A stretch of 5,772 nucleotides of DNA, taken from positions 1 to 5,772 of the forward strand of contig JAEVZQ010000292.1 of NCBI GenBank assembly GCA_023392135.1. Reading direction: 5' to 3'. The stretch is from Pseudomonadota bacterium. Its GTDB lineage: Bacteria; Pseudomonadota; Alphaproteobacteria; Rhizobiales; Hyphomicrobiaceae. The notes below the pieces were generated by a model. It was not told the origin of the DNA, made no database searches, and worked only from the letters and a program-made list of their open reading frames with translations. This document shows, in pieces, positions 1 through 5,697 of this stretch. The position numbers and the translations under genes were made by a program. Position 1 is the stretch's first letter. Each line of letters starts with the position of its first letter.

Positions 1-381
1 GATGTGGTCAGGTCCGATGAGGGCCCGCGCGTTCTCCACCAGGCGCGTGTCGATCCAGTCGTCGGCATCGACGAACACCAGCAGCCCGCCGCTGCGCGCC
101 ATGACCAGCTCGTTGATCGCGTGAACCTTCCGGCCCCTGTCGAGATTGTCCAAGCGCTGCGGTTCCGCTGGCCAATTCGCCTCGAGAAATTCGATACGCG
201 TGTCGTCGGGAATGTCGCCAGGCCGGTCGTGGCTAGCGATGACAATGCGGAAGTCCTGATCCGATTGGGCCAGAATAGAATCGAGTGTCAGTCGAAACAG
301 GCACTCGATCAGCGCCCAGTTCCTCGCGCCGATGCGCGGTAACAGCGGTATGCCGAATGTGAACGGAATTATCGAGGACAG
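1..381 (-). CDS. Family 2/A-type glycosyltransferase, N-terminal 127 residues (runs off the left edge)
   Basis: This is the N-terminal part of a GT-A fold glycosyltransferase, which transfers a sugar from a nucleotide-sugar donor; the acceptor is unknown. The protein opens with SSIIPFTFGIPLLPR, the first beta strand of the fold. It continues with a helix ending in LDSILAQSDQDFRIVIASHD at about residues 33-52, then a GRKVHAINELV helix near 83-93. The metal and donor-binding VDADDW motif is at about 104-109. The C-terminal part lies outside the window. No ATG, GTG or TTG exists in frame between the upstream stop (435..433) and the conserved strand. The Shine-Dalgarno AAAGGAG at 395..389 is 7 nt from a CTG at 381..379, which gives an N-terminus of the expected length, so CTG is chosen. 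ATC at 384..382 is an alternative. The gene is divergent from the FAD-Rieske gene, with about 150 bp between them. Fold and family are confident; the start is tentative. Confidence 0.8.
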   Translation of the reverse strand, partial: MSSIIPFTFGIPLLPRIGARNWALIECLFRLTLDSILAQSDQDFRIVIASHDRPGDIPDDTRIEFLEANWPAEPQRLDNLDRGRKVHAINELVMARSGGLLVFVDADDWIDTRLVENARALIGPDHI

Positions 382-534
382 GATGACACTCCTTTCAAAT
401 CCGACCGAGGGGCACGGACTGGGAATGGCCAGTCAGACCGTCCGGTTCCCGTTTGCGTGGCCAGCGTGGAACCTGCGCGTAGCAGCCATGTTCACCGGGC
501 GTGCGAGGTTCCGAGCGAGAGAGGAAGAGACCGG
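382..534. promoter_or_regulatory. Divergent intergenic region between glycosyltransferase and FAD-Rieske gene
   Basis: This 153-bp gap must hold the promoters of both divergent genes. It contains the AAAGGAG ribosome-binding site for the left gene (389-395) and GAGGAA (521-526) for the right gene, 8 nt before its ATG. Two copies of TGGCCAG lie at 426-432 and 458-464, 32 bp apart. Their even spacing of about three helical turns could suit a regulator, but two short copies may be chance. I see no good -35/-10 pair. Confidence 0.4.
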
Positions 535-2013
535 ATGCGCGCCCTGCCAGGAAAGCCCGATTGCTGCTGGACCGTCGTTGCGCCTGAGACGAGCTATCCC
601 CGGGGCGAGGGCGAGCGCGCCCTCGACGTCGCCGTTATCGGCGGCGGCATCGTGGGGCTGACGACTGCGCTGCAGATCGCCAGGGCCGGGCGCTCCGTCG
701 CGGTCATCGAGGCACTGCAGGTGGGCAGGCAGGTCACGGGGCGCTCGACTGCCAAGATCACCACGCAGCACCGGCTCATCTACGATCATCTGATCCGGAC
801 GGTAGGTCGCGAGAAGGCGCAGCTCTATGCCGACGCCAACCGGGGCGGCGCAGAGTTCATCGAAAGCTGCATCGACGAATTCGGCATCGCCTGCGATTTC
901 GAACGGCGCGCGGCCATTGCGTGGATCGATGCCGACAAGGAGGGCCTCGCCGACATCGAGGCGGAAGCTGAAGCCGCACTCGGTCTCGGTCTGCCCGCCG
1001 ACGTTCTCGATCGTGCACCCCTGCCGTTTGCCACCGGCGGCGGGCTGCGCTTCACCGACCAGGCACAATTCAATCCGGCGCTCTACTGCATCGGACTGGC
1101 CGCAGCGGTGGCCCGTTCCGGTGGGCAGGTGTTCGAGCAGTCCCGCGTCACCGCAATCGAACGCGACGGCCATTGGCGCATTCGCACGGAGGCTGGCGAG
1201 ATCCGGGCGGAGAGCGTGTTCCAGGCGACGAACCTGCCGATCGCGGGGGAGGTGGACTTCAGTCATCACACGCAGGCGCGCTGCCATACGGCTGCAGCGT
1301 TCCGCGTTACTGACGAGCATGCGCCGGAGGGCATGTTCATATCGGTCGGCCATCCGTCTCATTCCATCCGCGTCGGCCGGGACAACGACGGGCTCCTGCT
1401 GATCGTGCTCGGGCCGCACTTCATCACCGGCCAGGACGGCAACGTGGCGCGCCGCTTTCTCGAGCTGGAGGATTGGACACGCGAAAGATTCAAAGTCGGA
1501 GACATGGTCTGGCGCTGGGCGAACGAGGATTACGACACCGCGGATCGCCTTCCGTACGTCGGTGCTCCGTCAGTGAGGGAGCGAGGACTCTATATCGCCA
1601 CCGGGTTCAACGCGTGGGGAATTACGAATGGAACGGCGGCCGGGCTTCTCGTCGCCGACCAGGTTCTGGGCAGGGAAAACGCGGTCGCGGCACTTTACGA
1701 CCCGACGAGGCCTTTCCCGAAGAGCTTCCATAAGGGCGGAAAAACCCAGAGCAAGGCTGCTGACGTCAGCAGCATTCCGCCGGGCGAGGGCGGCATCGTC
1801 CAGTTCGGCGATGAGCCATTCGCCGTTCACAAGACCATGAGCGGGATCGTGCATGTCCTCTCGGCGTCCTGCACCCATCAGGGGTGCACCGTCACCTGGA
1901 ACAACGCGGACAAGACCTGGGATTGCCCGTGCCACGGCTCGATCTTCTCGGCGGAGGGCTCGGTGATCCACGGCCCTGCGGTGGAGCCGCTGTCCTCCCG
2001 CAAGCTGCCGTGA
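535..2013 (+). CDS. FAD-dependent oxidoreductase fused to a C-terminal Rieske [2Fe-2S] domain (YhfW-like)
   Basis: A 492-residue cytoplasmic redox enzyme with two domains. The N-terminal DAO-type FAD domain starts with a Rossmann motif, VIGGGIVG, whose glycines lie at residues 36-41. It ends with DRLPYVG and then YIATGFNAWGITNG at about 353-366, the usual flavin-closing segment of this superfamily. The C-terminal 47 residues are a Rieske cluster site: C446-T-H448, 15 residues, then C464-P-C-H467-G-S, giving the Cys2His2 ligand set. The same order is found in Bacillus subtilis YhfW and relatives. The substrate is unknown; the fusion implies electron transfer between flavin and iron-sulfur centre. 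There is no signal peptide or membrane segment. The ATG at 535 is preferred over 457 because GAGGAA lies 8 nt upstream and the preceding 26 codons look non-coding. It converges with the HxlR gene 30 bp downstream, with no clear terminator between them. Confidence 0.9.
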   Translation: MRALPGKPDCCWTVVAPETSYPRGEGERALDVAVIGGGIVGLTTALQIARAGRSVAVIEALQVGRQVTGRSTAKITTQHRLIYDHLIRTVGREKAQLYADANRGGAEFIESCIDEFGIACDFERRAAIAWIDADKEGLADIEAEAEAALGLGLPADVLDRAPLPFATGGGLRFTDQAQFNPALYCIGLAAAVARSGGQVFEQSRVTAIERDGHWRIRTEAGEIRAESVFQATNLPIAGEVDFSHHTQARCHTAAAFRVTDEHAPEGMFISVGHPSHSIRVGRDNDGLLLIVLGPHFITGQDGNVARRFLELEDWTRERFKVGDMVWRWANEDYDTADRLPYVGAPSVRERGLYIATGFNAWGITNGTAAGLLVADQVLGRENAVAALYDPTRPFPKSFHKGGKTQSKAADVSSIPPGEGGIVQFGDEPFAVHKTMSGIVHVLSASCTHQGCTVTWNNADKTWDCPCHGSIFSAEGSVIHGPAVEPLSSRKLP

Positions 2014-2043
2014 GGCGCTGGTCTGGCGACCCAATTCGAGAGC

Positions 2044-2427
2044 TTACTCCGCTGCTTCCCGTACGTGCCGAGCGTCGTAGGCGTCTCGGGCGCTGGAGAC
2101 GCGGGCATGGTTGGCGATCGCCCATTGCCCGAGGGCGCGCAGCGGTACAAGCAGATCCCGACCCAGGTCCGTCAGCTCATACTCCACCTTTGGCGGGATC
2201 GTCGGATAGACGGTACGCGTCACATAGCCATCGCGCTCCAGGCCGCGCAGTGTCACGGTCAGCATCTTCTGCGAAATGCCGTCAACCGAGCGCTTGATCA
2301 CACTGAAGCGCTTCTTGCCGGCGCCCAGCAGCACGATGATCAGCACGCTCCACTTGTCGCCTACGAGCGAGATCACGTCGTTGACCAGGTGACATTGGCC
2401 GGGAACGTAGCTCTCACTGGGTTCCAT
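2044..2427 (-). CDS. HxlR-family winged-helix transcriptional regulator with one N-terminal cysteine
   Basis: A 127-residue DNA-binding regulator. The hallmark of the family is seen near the N-terminus: C12-H, then LVGDKW at 21-26, followed by RFSVIKRSVDGISQKMLT at about 40-57 with the recognition helix around 51-65. Next come LRGLERDGYVTR (60-71), the wing YPTIPPKVEYELT (74-86), and TDLGRDL. Length fits the family. C12 is the only cysteine, and sits where YodB/HypR/QorR-type members carry their redox- or electrophile-sensing cysteine. ATG at 2427 was preferred over the ATG at 2484 because it has CGAGG 7 nt upstream and fits the usual N-terminal length; the longer form has no ribosome-binding site. 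It is divergent from the FMN reductase across 91 bp. By analogy with YodB/azoreductase-type pairs it probably represses that gene and itself; this is inferred from arrangement. Confidence 0.92.
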   Translation of the reverse strand: MEPSESYVPGQCHLVNDVISLVGDKWSVLIIVLLGAGKKRFSVIKRSVDGISQKMLTVTLRGLERDGYVTRTVYPTIPPKVEYELTDLGRDLLVPLRALGQWAIANHARVSSARDAYDARHVREAAE

Positions 2428-2518
2428 ATCGGTGCCTCGGTCGCGAAAAAGTGCCTCCTTGCGCAAGAAAGCACAGTCTCGCATGTAGAGCCAGTAACTT
2501 TTCTATACGGAGGCTCCC
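2428..2518. promoter_or_regulatory. Divergent promoter/operator region of the HxlR regulator and FMN reductase
   Basis: All control signals for the divergent pair must lie in these 91 bp. Visible elements are a perfect 10-bp palindrome CTTGCGCAAG (2458-2467), a direct repeat GTGCCTC (2432-2438 and 2451-2457, 19 bp apart), and an imperfect inverted repeat GTAGAG-N12-CTATAC (2485-2508, 5 of 6 pairs). The last encloses AGTAACTTTT. HxlR proteins bind as dimers to dyads, so the palindrome and the GTA/TAC dyad are the two operator candidates. The strong GGAGG at 2509-2513, 5 nt from the ATG at 2519, is the reductase ribosome-binding site. I cannot place a -35/-10 pair with confidence. Confidence 0.5.
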
Positions 2519-3091
2519 ATGAACACTGTTGCTGTCCTGGTCGGCTCGCTGCGCCGCGATTCCATCAATCGCAAGTTTGCCGAAAGCCTGGGCAAGCTCG
2601 CAGCCGGACGGCTGCAGTTCCGGTTCGTCGAAATCGGAGACCTGCCGCTCTACAACGACGACCTTTGGGCCAATCCGCCCGAATCCGTGCTGCGCATGAA
2701 GCGAGAGGTGGAGGCGGCCGATGCCGTCCTGTTCGTCACGCCGGAGTACAACCGCTACTTCTCGCCCGCTATCAAGAACGCCATCGACTGGGGCACGCGT
2801 CCATGGGGCGAGAACTCCTGGGCGGGCAAGCCTGCCGCGGTGATCGGCGCAACGCCCGGTGCAACGGGAGCCTCGGCCGGCCAGAACTCTCTCAAGGCCC
2901 TGCTCACCGTGGTCGACACCATCCTCATGGGTCAGCCGGAGGTCTATTTCACCTACAAGCCGGAGCTGTTCGACGAGAGCAACAACGTGGTCGACGGCCC
3001 GACAAAGGAGTTTCTCGACACCTGGGTCGACCGGTTTTCCGCCTGGATCGAGCAGATGGGACAAGGTCGCGTCCAGGCAAAGGCCGCCTGA
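2519..3091 (+). CDS. NADPH-dependent FMN reductase / quinone reductase (ChrR/YieF-like)
   Basis: A 190-residue soluble flavodoxin-fold enzyme that uses NAD(P)H to reduce bound FMN and then quinones, chromate, azo compounds or similar acceptors. The phosphate-binding loop VGSLRRDSINRK covers residues 8-19. The second FMN-contacting signature, TPEYNRYFSPAIKNAIDW, covers about 74-91; its usual Ser-x-Pro-Gly stretch is replaced by Tyr-Phe-Ser-Pro. GKPAAVIGATPGATGA near 103-118 is the third conserved segment. Length matches E. coli ChrR (YieF). ATG at 2519 has GGAGG 5 nt upstream. Divergent from an HxlR regulator with a single N-terminal cysteine, it is the expected target of that regulator, suggesting a role in quinone or electrophile detoxification. 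The physiological substrate cannot be read from sequence. Confidence 0.93.
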   Translation: MNTVAVLVGSLRRDSINRKFAESLGKLAAGRLQFRFVEIGDLPLYNDDLWANPPESVLRMKREVEAADAVLFVTPEYNRYFSPAIKNAIDWGTRPWGENSWAGKPAAVIGATPGATGASAGQNSLKALLTVVDTILMGQPEVYFTYKPELFDESNNVVDGPTKEFLDTWVDRFSAWIEQMGQGRVQAKAA

Positions 3092-3154
3092 CCCAGGCTG
3101 GCCGGCGTTCGAGGTTGCAAATTCGCGCAGCCTCTTTCTCTTCTGGTGAAAAGG

Positions 3155-3182
3155 AGATCATCGGGGCCTCAACCCCGATCTG
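3155..3182 (-). terminator. Hairpin overlapping the stop codon of the downstream glucosaminidase gene, possible terminator
   Basis: ATCGGGG (3160-3166) and CCCCGAT (3173-3179) form a perfect 7-bp GC-rich stem with a 6-nt loop, extendable through AGA/TCT with a small bulge. The TGA stop of the minus-strand gene (3171..3169) lies inside the loop. On the minus strand the stem is followed by CTCCTTTTC rather than a clean T run, so terminator activity is plausible but weak. It sits between two convergent genes. Confidence 0.4.
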
Positions 3183-4230
3183 CTCCCGGGCAGAGCTGGA
3201 ATGCACGGGCGAAAGCGGCGTCGCTCGATGGGAATTGGCCGACGAGGGTGCCACCGGGTGCGTGAGCGTTCATGTAGCTCTCTGTCATGGTCTCCTCGAA
3301 CCCATCGAGCACGCGCAGCGCCGTGTACTCGACAGCGTCTTTCGCGACGTGCCGGATCAGCATGGTCTTCGTACCGCCATAGCTCGCCATCAGCACGCGG
3401 CAGGCGCTCGGCTCGGCAGGTTCGGGCTCTGGTTCGGGCGGGCGCACGGCGCGGGCCGGGCGGGGTGGTATGAGGGCCGCGACTCCGGCCTGGGCCGTTG
3501 TCTTCTGCCAGGATGGGCGACCCTGGGCAGTGGCTGGCGTTCCGTTGCCATTTGCGGCGATCTGATCGCCTCTGCAGAACCCGTTGCGAAAGCGCTCGGC
3601 GGTAAGCTCGATCGAGCGGCCGTAGGCCCGGTCCGCAGCCCACTTGCCGGCCAGATCCTGAAAGGTCACAGGCCGCTTTCTCGAAAGCGGTGCGGTCCAG
3701 GAGAGGATGTCATCCTGCTTTGCCCGCGTCCGCTGGGCAACCGGCTCCGGGATGCGCTCGCCGGAGTAGACGACCAGGTGCTCGAGCTGGGCCCTGACGC
3801 CGGTCGCAACATCGGGGAAGCTGTTGCCGGGCACGCCGCCGCCGGTGGCGCCGATACCGGCGAAGTTGTTCTGGTTCGGATCGACGTCGCCGCGCTTACC
3901 GTTGCCGCGGCGATAGGTGAGGTAGTTGGTCTCGATCAGCATCTGGAAGAACGCGTAATCCCAGCGCACTCCCAATGCCTCGCCATAGCGCTTGTACCAG
4001 GCGGCGATGTCTTTGTACCTCGGGTCGAGATCGGTGTTCCGGGCCCGCAGGAAGGCCATCAGCCGCTCCGGCGTCACGCAGGCCGGTACGGGATTGGCGG
4101 CACTCGTGCGGATGGCGGGGGCGGCGAGGACAGGCGCTGTGGCCGCGGCCATCCCCACCAGAACGCATGCGAGGAGGGCTGCAGCGCGCGCCCAGCTCCG
4201 GACCGCGTGGCGGTTGGCTCGCACGTGCAT
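3169..4230 (-). CDS. Secreted glucosaminidase (GH73-like), downstream copy of a tandem pair, with unnamed C-terminal domain
   Basis: A 353-residue exported enzyme, probably cleaving the glycan strands of peptidoglycan. Residues 1-36 are a signal peptide: Arg-rich start, then ALLACVLVGMAAA, with likely cleavage after PVLA. The catalytic domain spans about 45-219, with QMLIET (candidate acid Glu100), QNNFAGIGATGGG (120-132) and SFPDVATGVRAQLEHL, all typical of the bacterial glucosaminidase family. A Pro-Glu linker follows at about 254-274. The C-terminal domain (277-347) has CRVLMASYGG and ends AFQLCP; I do not recognise it. Cys51/Cys219 and Cys277/Cys347 bracket the two domains and recur in the paralogue, suggesting disulfides. 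The ATG at 4230 has GGAAGG just upstream. The gene lies directly behind its paralogue on the same strand and is probably co-transcribed. Fold and export are confident; the exact bond cleaved is inferred. Confidence 0.88.
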   Translation of the reverse strand: MHVRANRHAVRSWARAAALLACVLVGMAAATAPVLAAPAIRTSAANPVPACVTPERLMAFLRARNTDLDPRYKDIAAWYKRYGEALGVRWDYAFFQMLIETNYLTYRRGNGKRGDVDPNQNNFAGIGATGGGVPGNSFPDVATGVRAQLEHLVVYSGERIPEPVAQRTRAKQDDILSWTAPLSRKRPVTFQDLAGKWAADRAYGRSIELTAERFRNGFCRGDQIAANGNGTPATAQGRPSWQKTTAQAGVAALIPPRPARAVRPPEPEPEPAEPSACRVLMASYGGTKTMLIRHVAKDAVEYTALRVLDGFEETMTESYMNAHAPGGTLVGQFPSSDAAFARAFQLCPGADRG

Positions 4231-4274
4231 CAGCCTTCCGGACACAGCTCGAAAGCCCGGTCGAGCGCGCTCAG
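4230..4274 (-). other. Displaced 3' end of the upstream glucosaminidase gene (frame continues past TAG)
   Basis: Fourteen codons after the TAG read LSALDRAFELCPEG and end at a TGA whose last base is the A of the downstream gene's ATG (TGATG). The downstream protein ends FARAFQLCP at the same alignment position with no gap. The stretch therefore looks like recent coding sequence. It would be translated only by read-through or if the TAG is a sequencing error. Confidence 0.75.
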
Positions 4275-5423
4275 CTAATTGGCAAATTCGCCGATGGGCT
4301 TTCCACCCTTGGCATAGGCCGCAATATAGGCCTCCGTCTCGCGCTTCTCGCGGCCCTCGTTGACGTCGAGCACGGTGTAGTTCACCAGACCTTCGCTCGC
4401 GGCCTTGATGATGACCGACTTCTGGCCGCCGTAGCTGGCCGTCCAGACACGACACTTCGCGGCGGCGCTCCCCTTCGCGGCTGCGGCCGCGGCTGTGCCC
4501 GCTGATGCCGTCTGCAATTTTGCTGTTGCATCGGTGTCGGGAGTACCGCTCTGCCAGGACTCGGAGATGGCGGTGTTCCGGTCCGAGGTGGCCGGCACCC
4601 CGGCGGTCCTGGTTGCAATCGACGTTGCGCCGAGGCCCGACCGTGTCGCGCCTTCCTCGCGGGCCTTTTCGACGGCGCGGCGGGCCAGCTCAGTTCCTGA
4701 AACCTTTGGCCTTTCCGTCGCCGAGGTGGATGCCAACGGCATCGCACCGCCGCGCCCGCGGCGTGCCTCGGCCACGAGCTCGGGCCGTGGGTCGGGCCGG
4801 TTGCATGCATCATCGAAATAGGCCTGCGCAATGATGCCGATCTTGCGTGCGTAGCCACGGTCGCCGGGGGACCACTCCCGCGCCAGGTCGGTGAAGGTCA
4901 CGGGCCGGTTGAGCTTCCGTTGAAAGCTCGCGAGAATACCCCACTCCTGGACCTTGCGGGTCCGGTCGGCCACGGGATCGTCGATGTGATCGCCCGCATA
5001 GAGCAGCAGATGCTGCATATGCGCCTTCACACCAGTGGAAACATCCGGGAAGGCCTCACCGTGCTGGCCACGACCGGCAGCACCCAGTCCGGCAAAGTTG
5101 TTCTGGGACGGGCGCACGTTGCCCGGTTGACCGTTGCCGCGCGAGAAAGAGAGGTTTCCGGTTTCGAGCAGCATCTGGAAGAAAGCATAGTCCCAGCGGA
5201 CGCCCAGCACCTCCCCGTGCCGCATGTATTCCGTCGCGACCGCATCGAAGCGAGGGCTCAGCGAAGCATTACGCTGTCTGACGAAGTCCATCAGCCGGCC
5301 CGGAGTGGCGCAGGCGGCAACCTGATTACCGGGCCCCGTCTTGATGGCGGGCAAAGATTGCGCCATGGCGGGCAATGCCATCCACGTCAGCAGCAATAGT
5401 GAGGCAGCGGCTCGGCACTTCAT
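4275..5423 (-). CDS. Secreted glucosaminidase (GH73-like), upstream copy of the tandem pair, cut short by an in-frame TAG
   Basis: A 382-residue exported protein, paralogous to the next gene. Residues 1-21 (MKCRAAASLLLLTWMALPAMA) form the signal peptide, ending in a good AMA cleavage site. The catalytic domain covers about 30-207, with GVRWDYAFFQMLLET (candidate Glu87), QNNFAGLGAAG (107-117) and AFPDVSTGVKAHMQHLLLYAG. A long Ala/Thr/Ser-rich linker (about 210-322) leads to the C-terminal domain starting at C324 with RVWTASYGGQKS. Translation stops at TAG (4277..4275) after GEFAN, yet the same frame continues as LSALDRAFELCPEG to a TGA (4232..4230), matching the end of the paralogue residue for residue. 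ATG at 5423 was chosen for the signal peptide; its nearest GGAG is 12 nt away, so initiation may be weak. An ATG at 5609 would give a longer product without a signal peptide at its start. Confidence 0.85.
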   Translation of the reverse strand: MKCRAAASLLLLTWMALPAMAQSLPAIKTGPGNQVAACATPGRLMDFVRQRNASLSPRFDAVATEYMRHGEVLGVRWDYAFFQMLLETGNLSFSRGNGQPGNVRPSQNNFAGLGAAGRGQHGEAFPDVSTGVKAHMQHLLLYAGDHIDDPVADRTRKVQEWGILASFQRKLNRPVTFTDLAREWSPGDRGYARKIGIIAQAYFDDACNRPDPRPELVAEARRGRGGAMPLASTSATERPKVSGTELARRAVEKAREEGATRSGLGATSIATRTAGVPATSDRNTAISESWQSGTPDTDATAKLQTASAGTAAAAAAKGSAAAKCRVWTASYGGQKSVIIKAASEGLVNYTVLDVNEGREKRETEAYIAAYAKGGKPIGEFAN

Positions 5424-5453
5424 GAGACGACAACACTCCGAACACGTCACATT

Positions 5454-5474
5454 GCGACCCGCACACGGGTTCGC
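5454..5474 (-). promoter_or_regulatory. 5' leader hairpin upstream of the glucosaminidase pair
   Basis: On the transcript strand GCGAACCCG and CGGGTCGC pair with one bulged base around a UGUG loop. The hairpin lies 31 nt before the ATG and downstream of the candidate -10, so it would be in the mRNA leader. It could stabilise the message; no known riboswitch or thermometer is recognised. Confidence 0.35.
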
Positions 5475-5489
5475 TCTATCTCCATAGTC

Positions 5490-5520
5490 ATTATGGCGAT
5501 CAACCTTAAGGTCCGGTTGA
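5490..5520 (-). promoter_or_regulatory. Candidate promoter and overlapping operator of the glucosaminidase pair
   Basis: On the minus strand CATAAT (5495..5490) matches five of six bases of the sigma-70 -10 box and would start transcription about 60 nt before the ATG. No good -35 is present at the expected 5518..5513. Instead that spot holds an inverted repeat TCAACC (5500-5505) / GGTTGA (5515-5520), overlapping the perfect palindrome ACCTTAAGGT (5503-5512). An operator or activator site replacing a weak -35 is an inference. Confidence 0.35.
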
Positions 5521-5530
5521 CGCCAGTGCA

Positions 5531-5606
5531 CTAGTGACCCGATCGAGAAGTTCATCACCATATGCAGCGGGCTCTCGAATGAACTTTGCGATCGAAAGGA
5601 CACTAG
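5531..5606. repeat. Palindromic element A, CTAG-bounded, 76 bp
   Basis: The left arm (5531-5555) reads CTAGTGACC-CGATCG-AG-AAGTTCAT. The reverse complement of the right arm (5579-5606) reads CTAGTGTCC-TTT-CGATCG-CA-AAGTTCAT. The three paired blocks are 8 of 9, 6 of 6 and 8 of 8, with one 3-nt bulge and a 2-nt mismatch, around a 23-nt loop. Both ends are CTAG. It could be a structured RNA, a small non-autonomous mobile element or a binding site. Confidence 0.65.
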
Positions 5607-5619
5607 CAAGTCTATGATT

Positions 5620-5697
5620 CTAGTGTGGTTCAGATTCCGAAGTCCGCCTACGACACCTGCCGCAAAGAAGTGGCGGACTTCGAAACAACCACACTAG
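5620..5697. repeat. Palindromic element B, CTAG-bounded, 78 bp, possible MITE
   Basis: Two perfect 11-bp pairs are nested: CTAGTGTGGTT (5620-5630) with AACCACACTAG (5687-5697), and CGAAGTCCGCC (5638-5648) with GGCGGACTTCG (5672-5682). They are separated by an asymmetric internal loop (7 and 4 nt) and capped by a 23-nt loop. The ends resemble terminal inverted repeats beginning GTGTGGTT next to a TA within CTAG, the target preferred by IS630-type transposases. No transposase is encoded here, so a MITE is an inference. Confidence 0.7.

Noticed and set aside
4..342. Plus-strand open frame at the left edge
   Set aside because: It is antisense to the glycosyltransferase, whose VDADDW motif and first strand are unambiguous.
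433..1419. Long open frame (328 codons) antisense to the FAD-Rieske gene
   Set aside because: It lies wholly opposite a well-supported gene with clear domain motifs, and its translation shows no recognisable motif. High GC content produces such shadows.
2014..2043. Terminator between the convergent FAD-Rieske and HxlR genes
   Set aside because: Only a 4-bp GGTC/GACC stem is present and no T run follows on either strand.
2503..2508. CTATAC as the -10 box of the FMN reductase
   Set aside because: It would start transcription at or inside the ribosome-binding site, and there is no -35 at the proper distance.
2065..4278. Open frame of 737 codons on the plus strand across four genes
   Set aside because: It runs antisense to the HxlR and glucosaminidase genes and out of frame through the FMN reductase, and has no coherent domain. 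It is an artefact of GC-rich codon use.
4231..4455. Upstream extension of the downstream glucosaminidase to a start at 4455
   Set aside because: The extension would overlap the paralogue in another frame and hide the signal peptide that begins at the ATG at 4230.
5424..5609. N-terminal extension of the upstream glucosaminidase to ATG 5609
   Set aside because: The extra 62 residues are encoded by element A and the promoter region, and would place the signal peptide internally.
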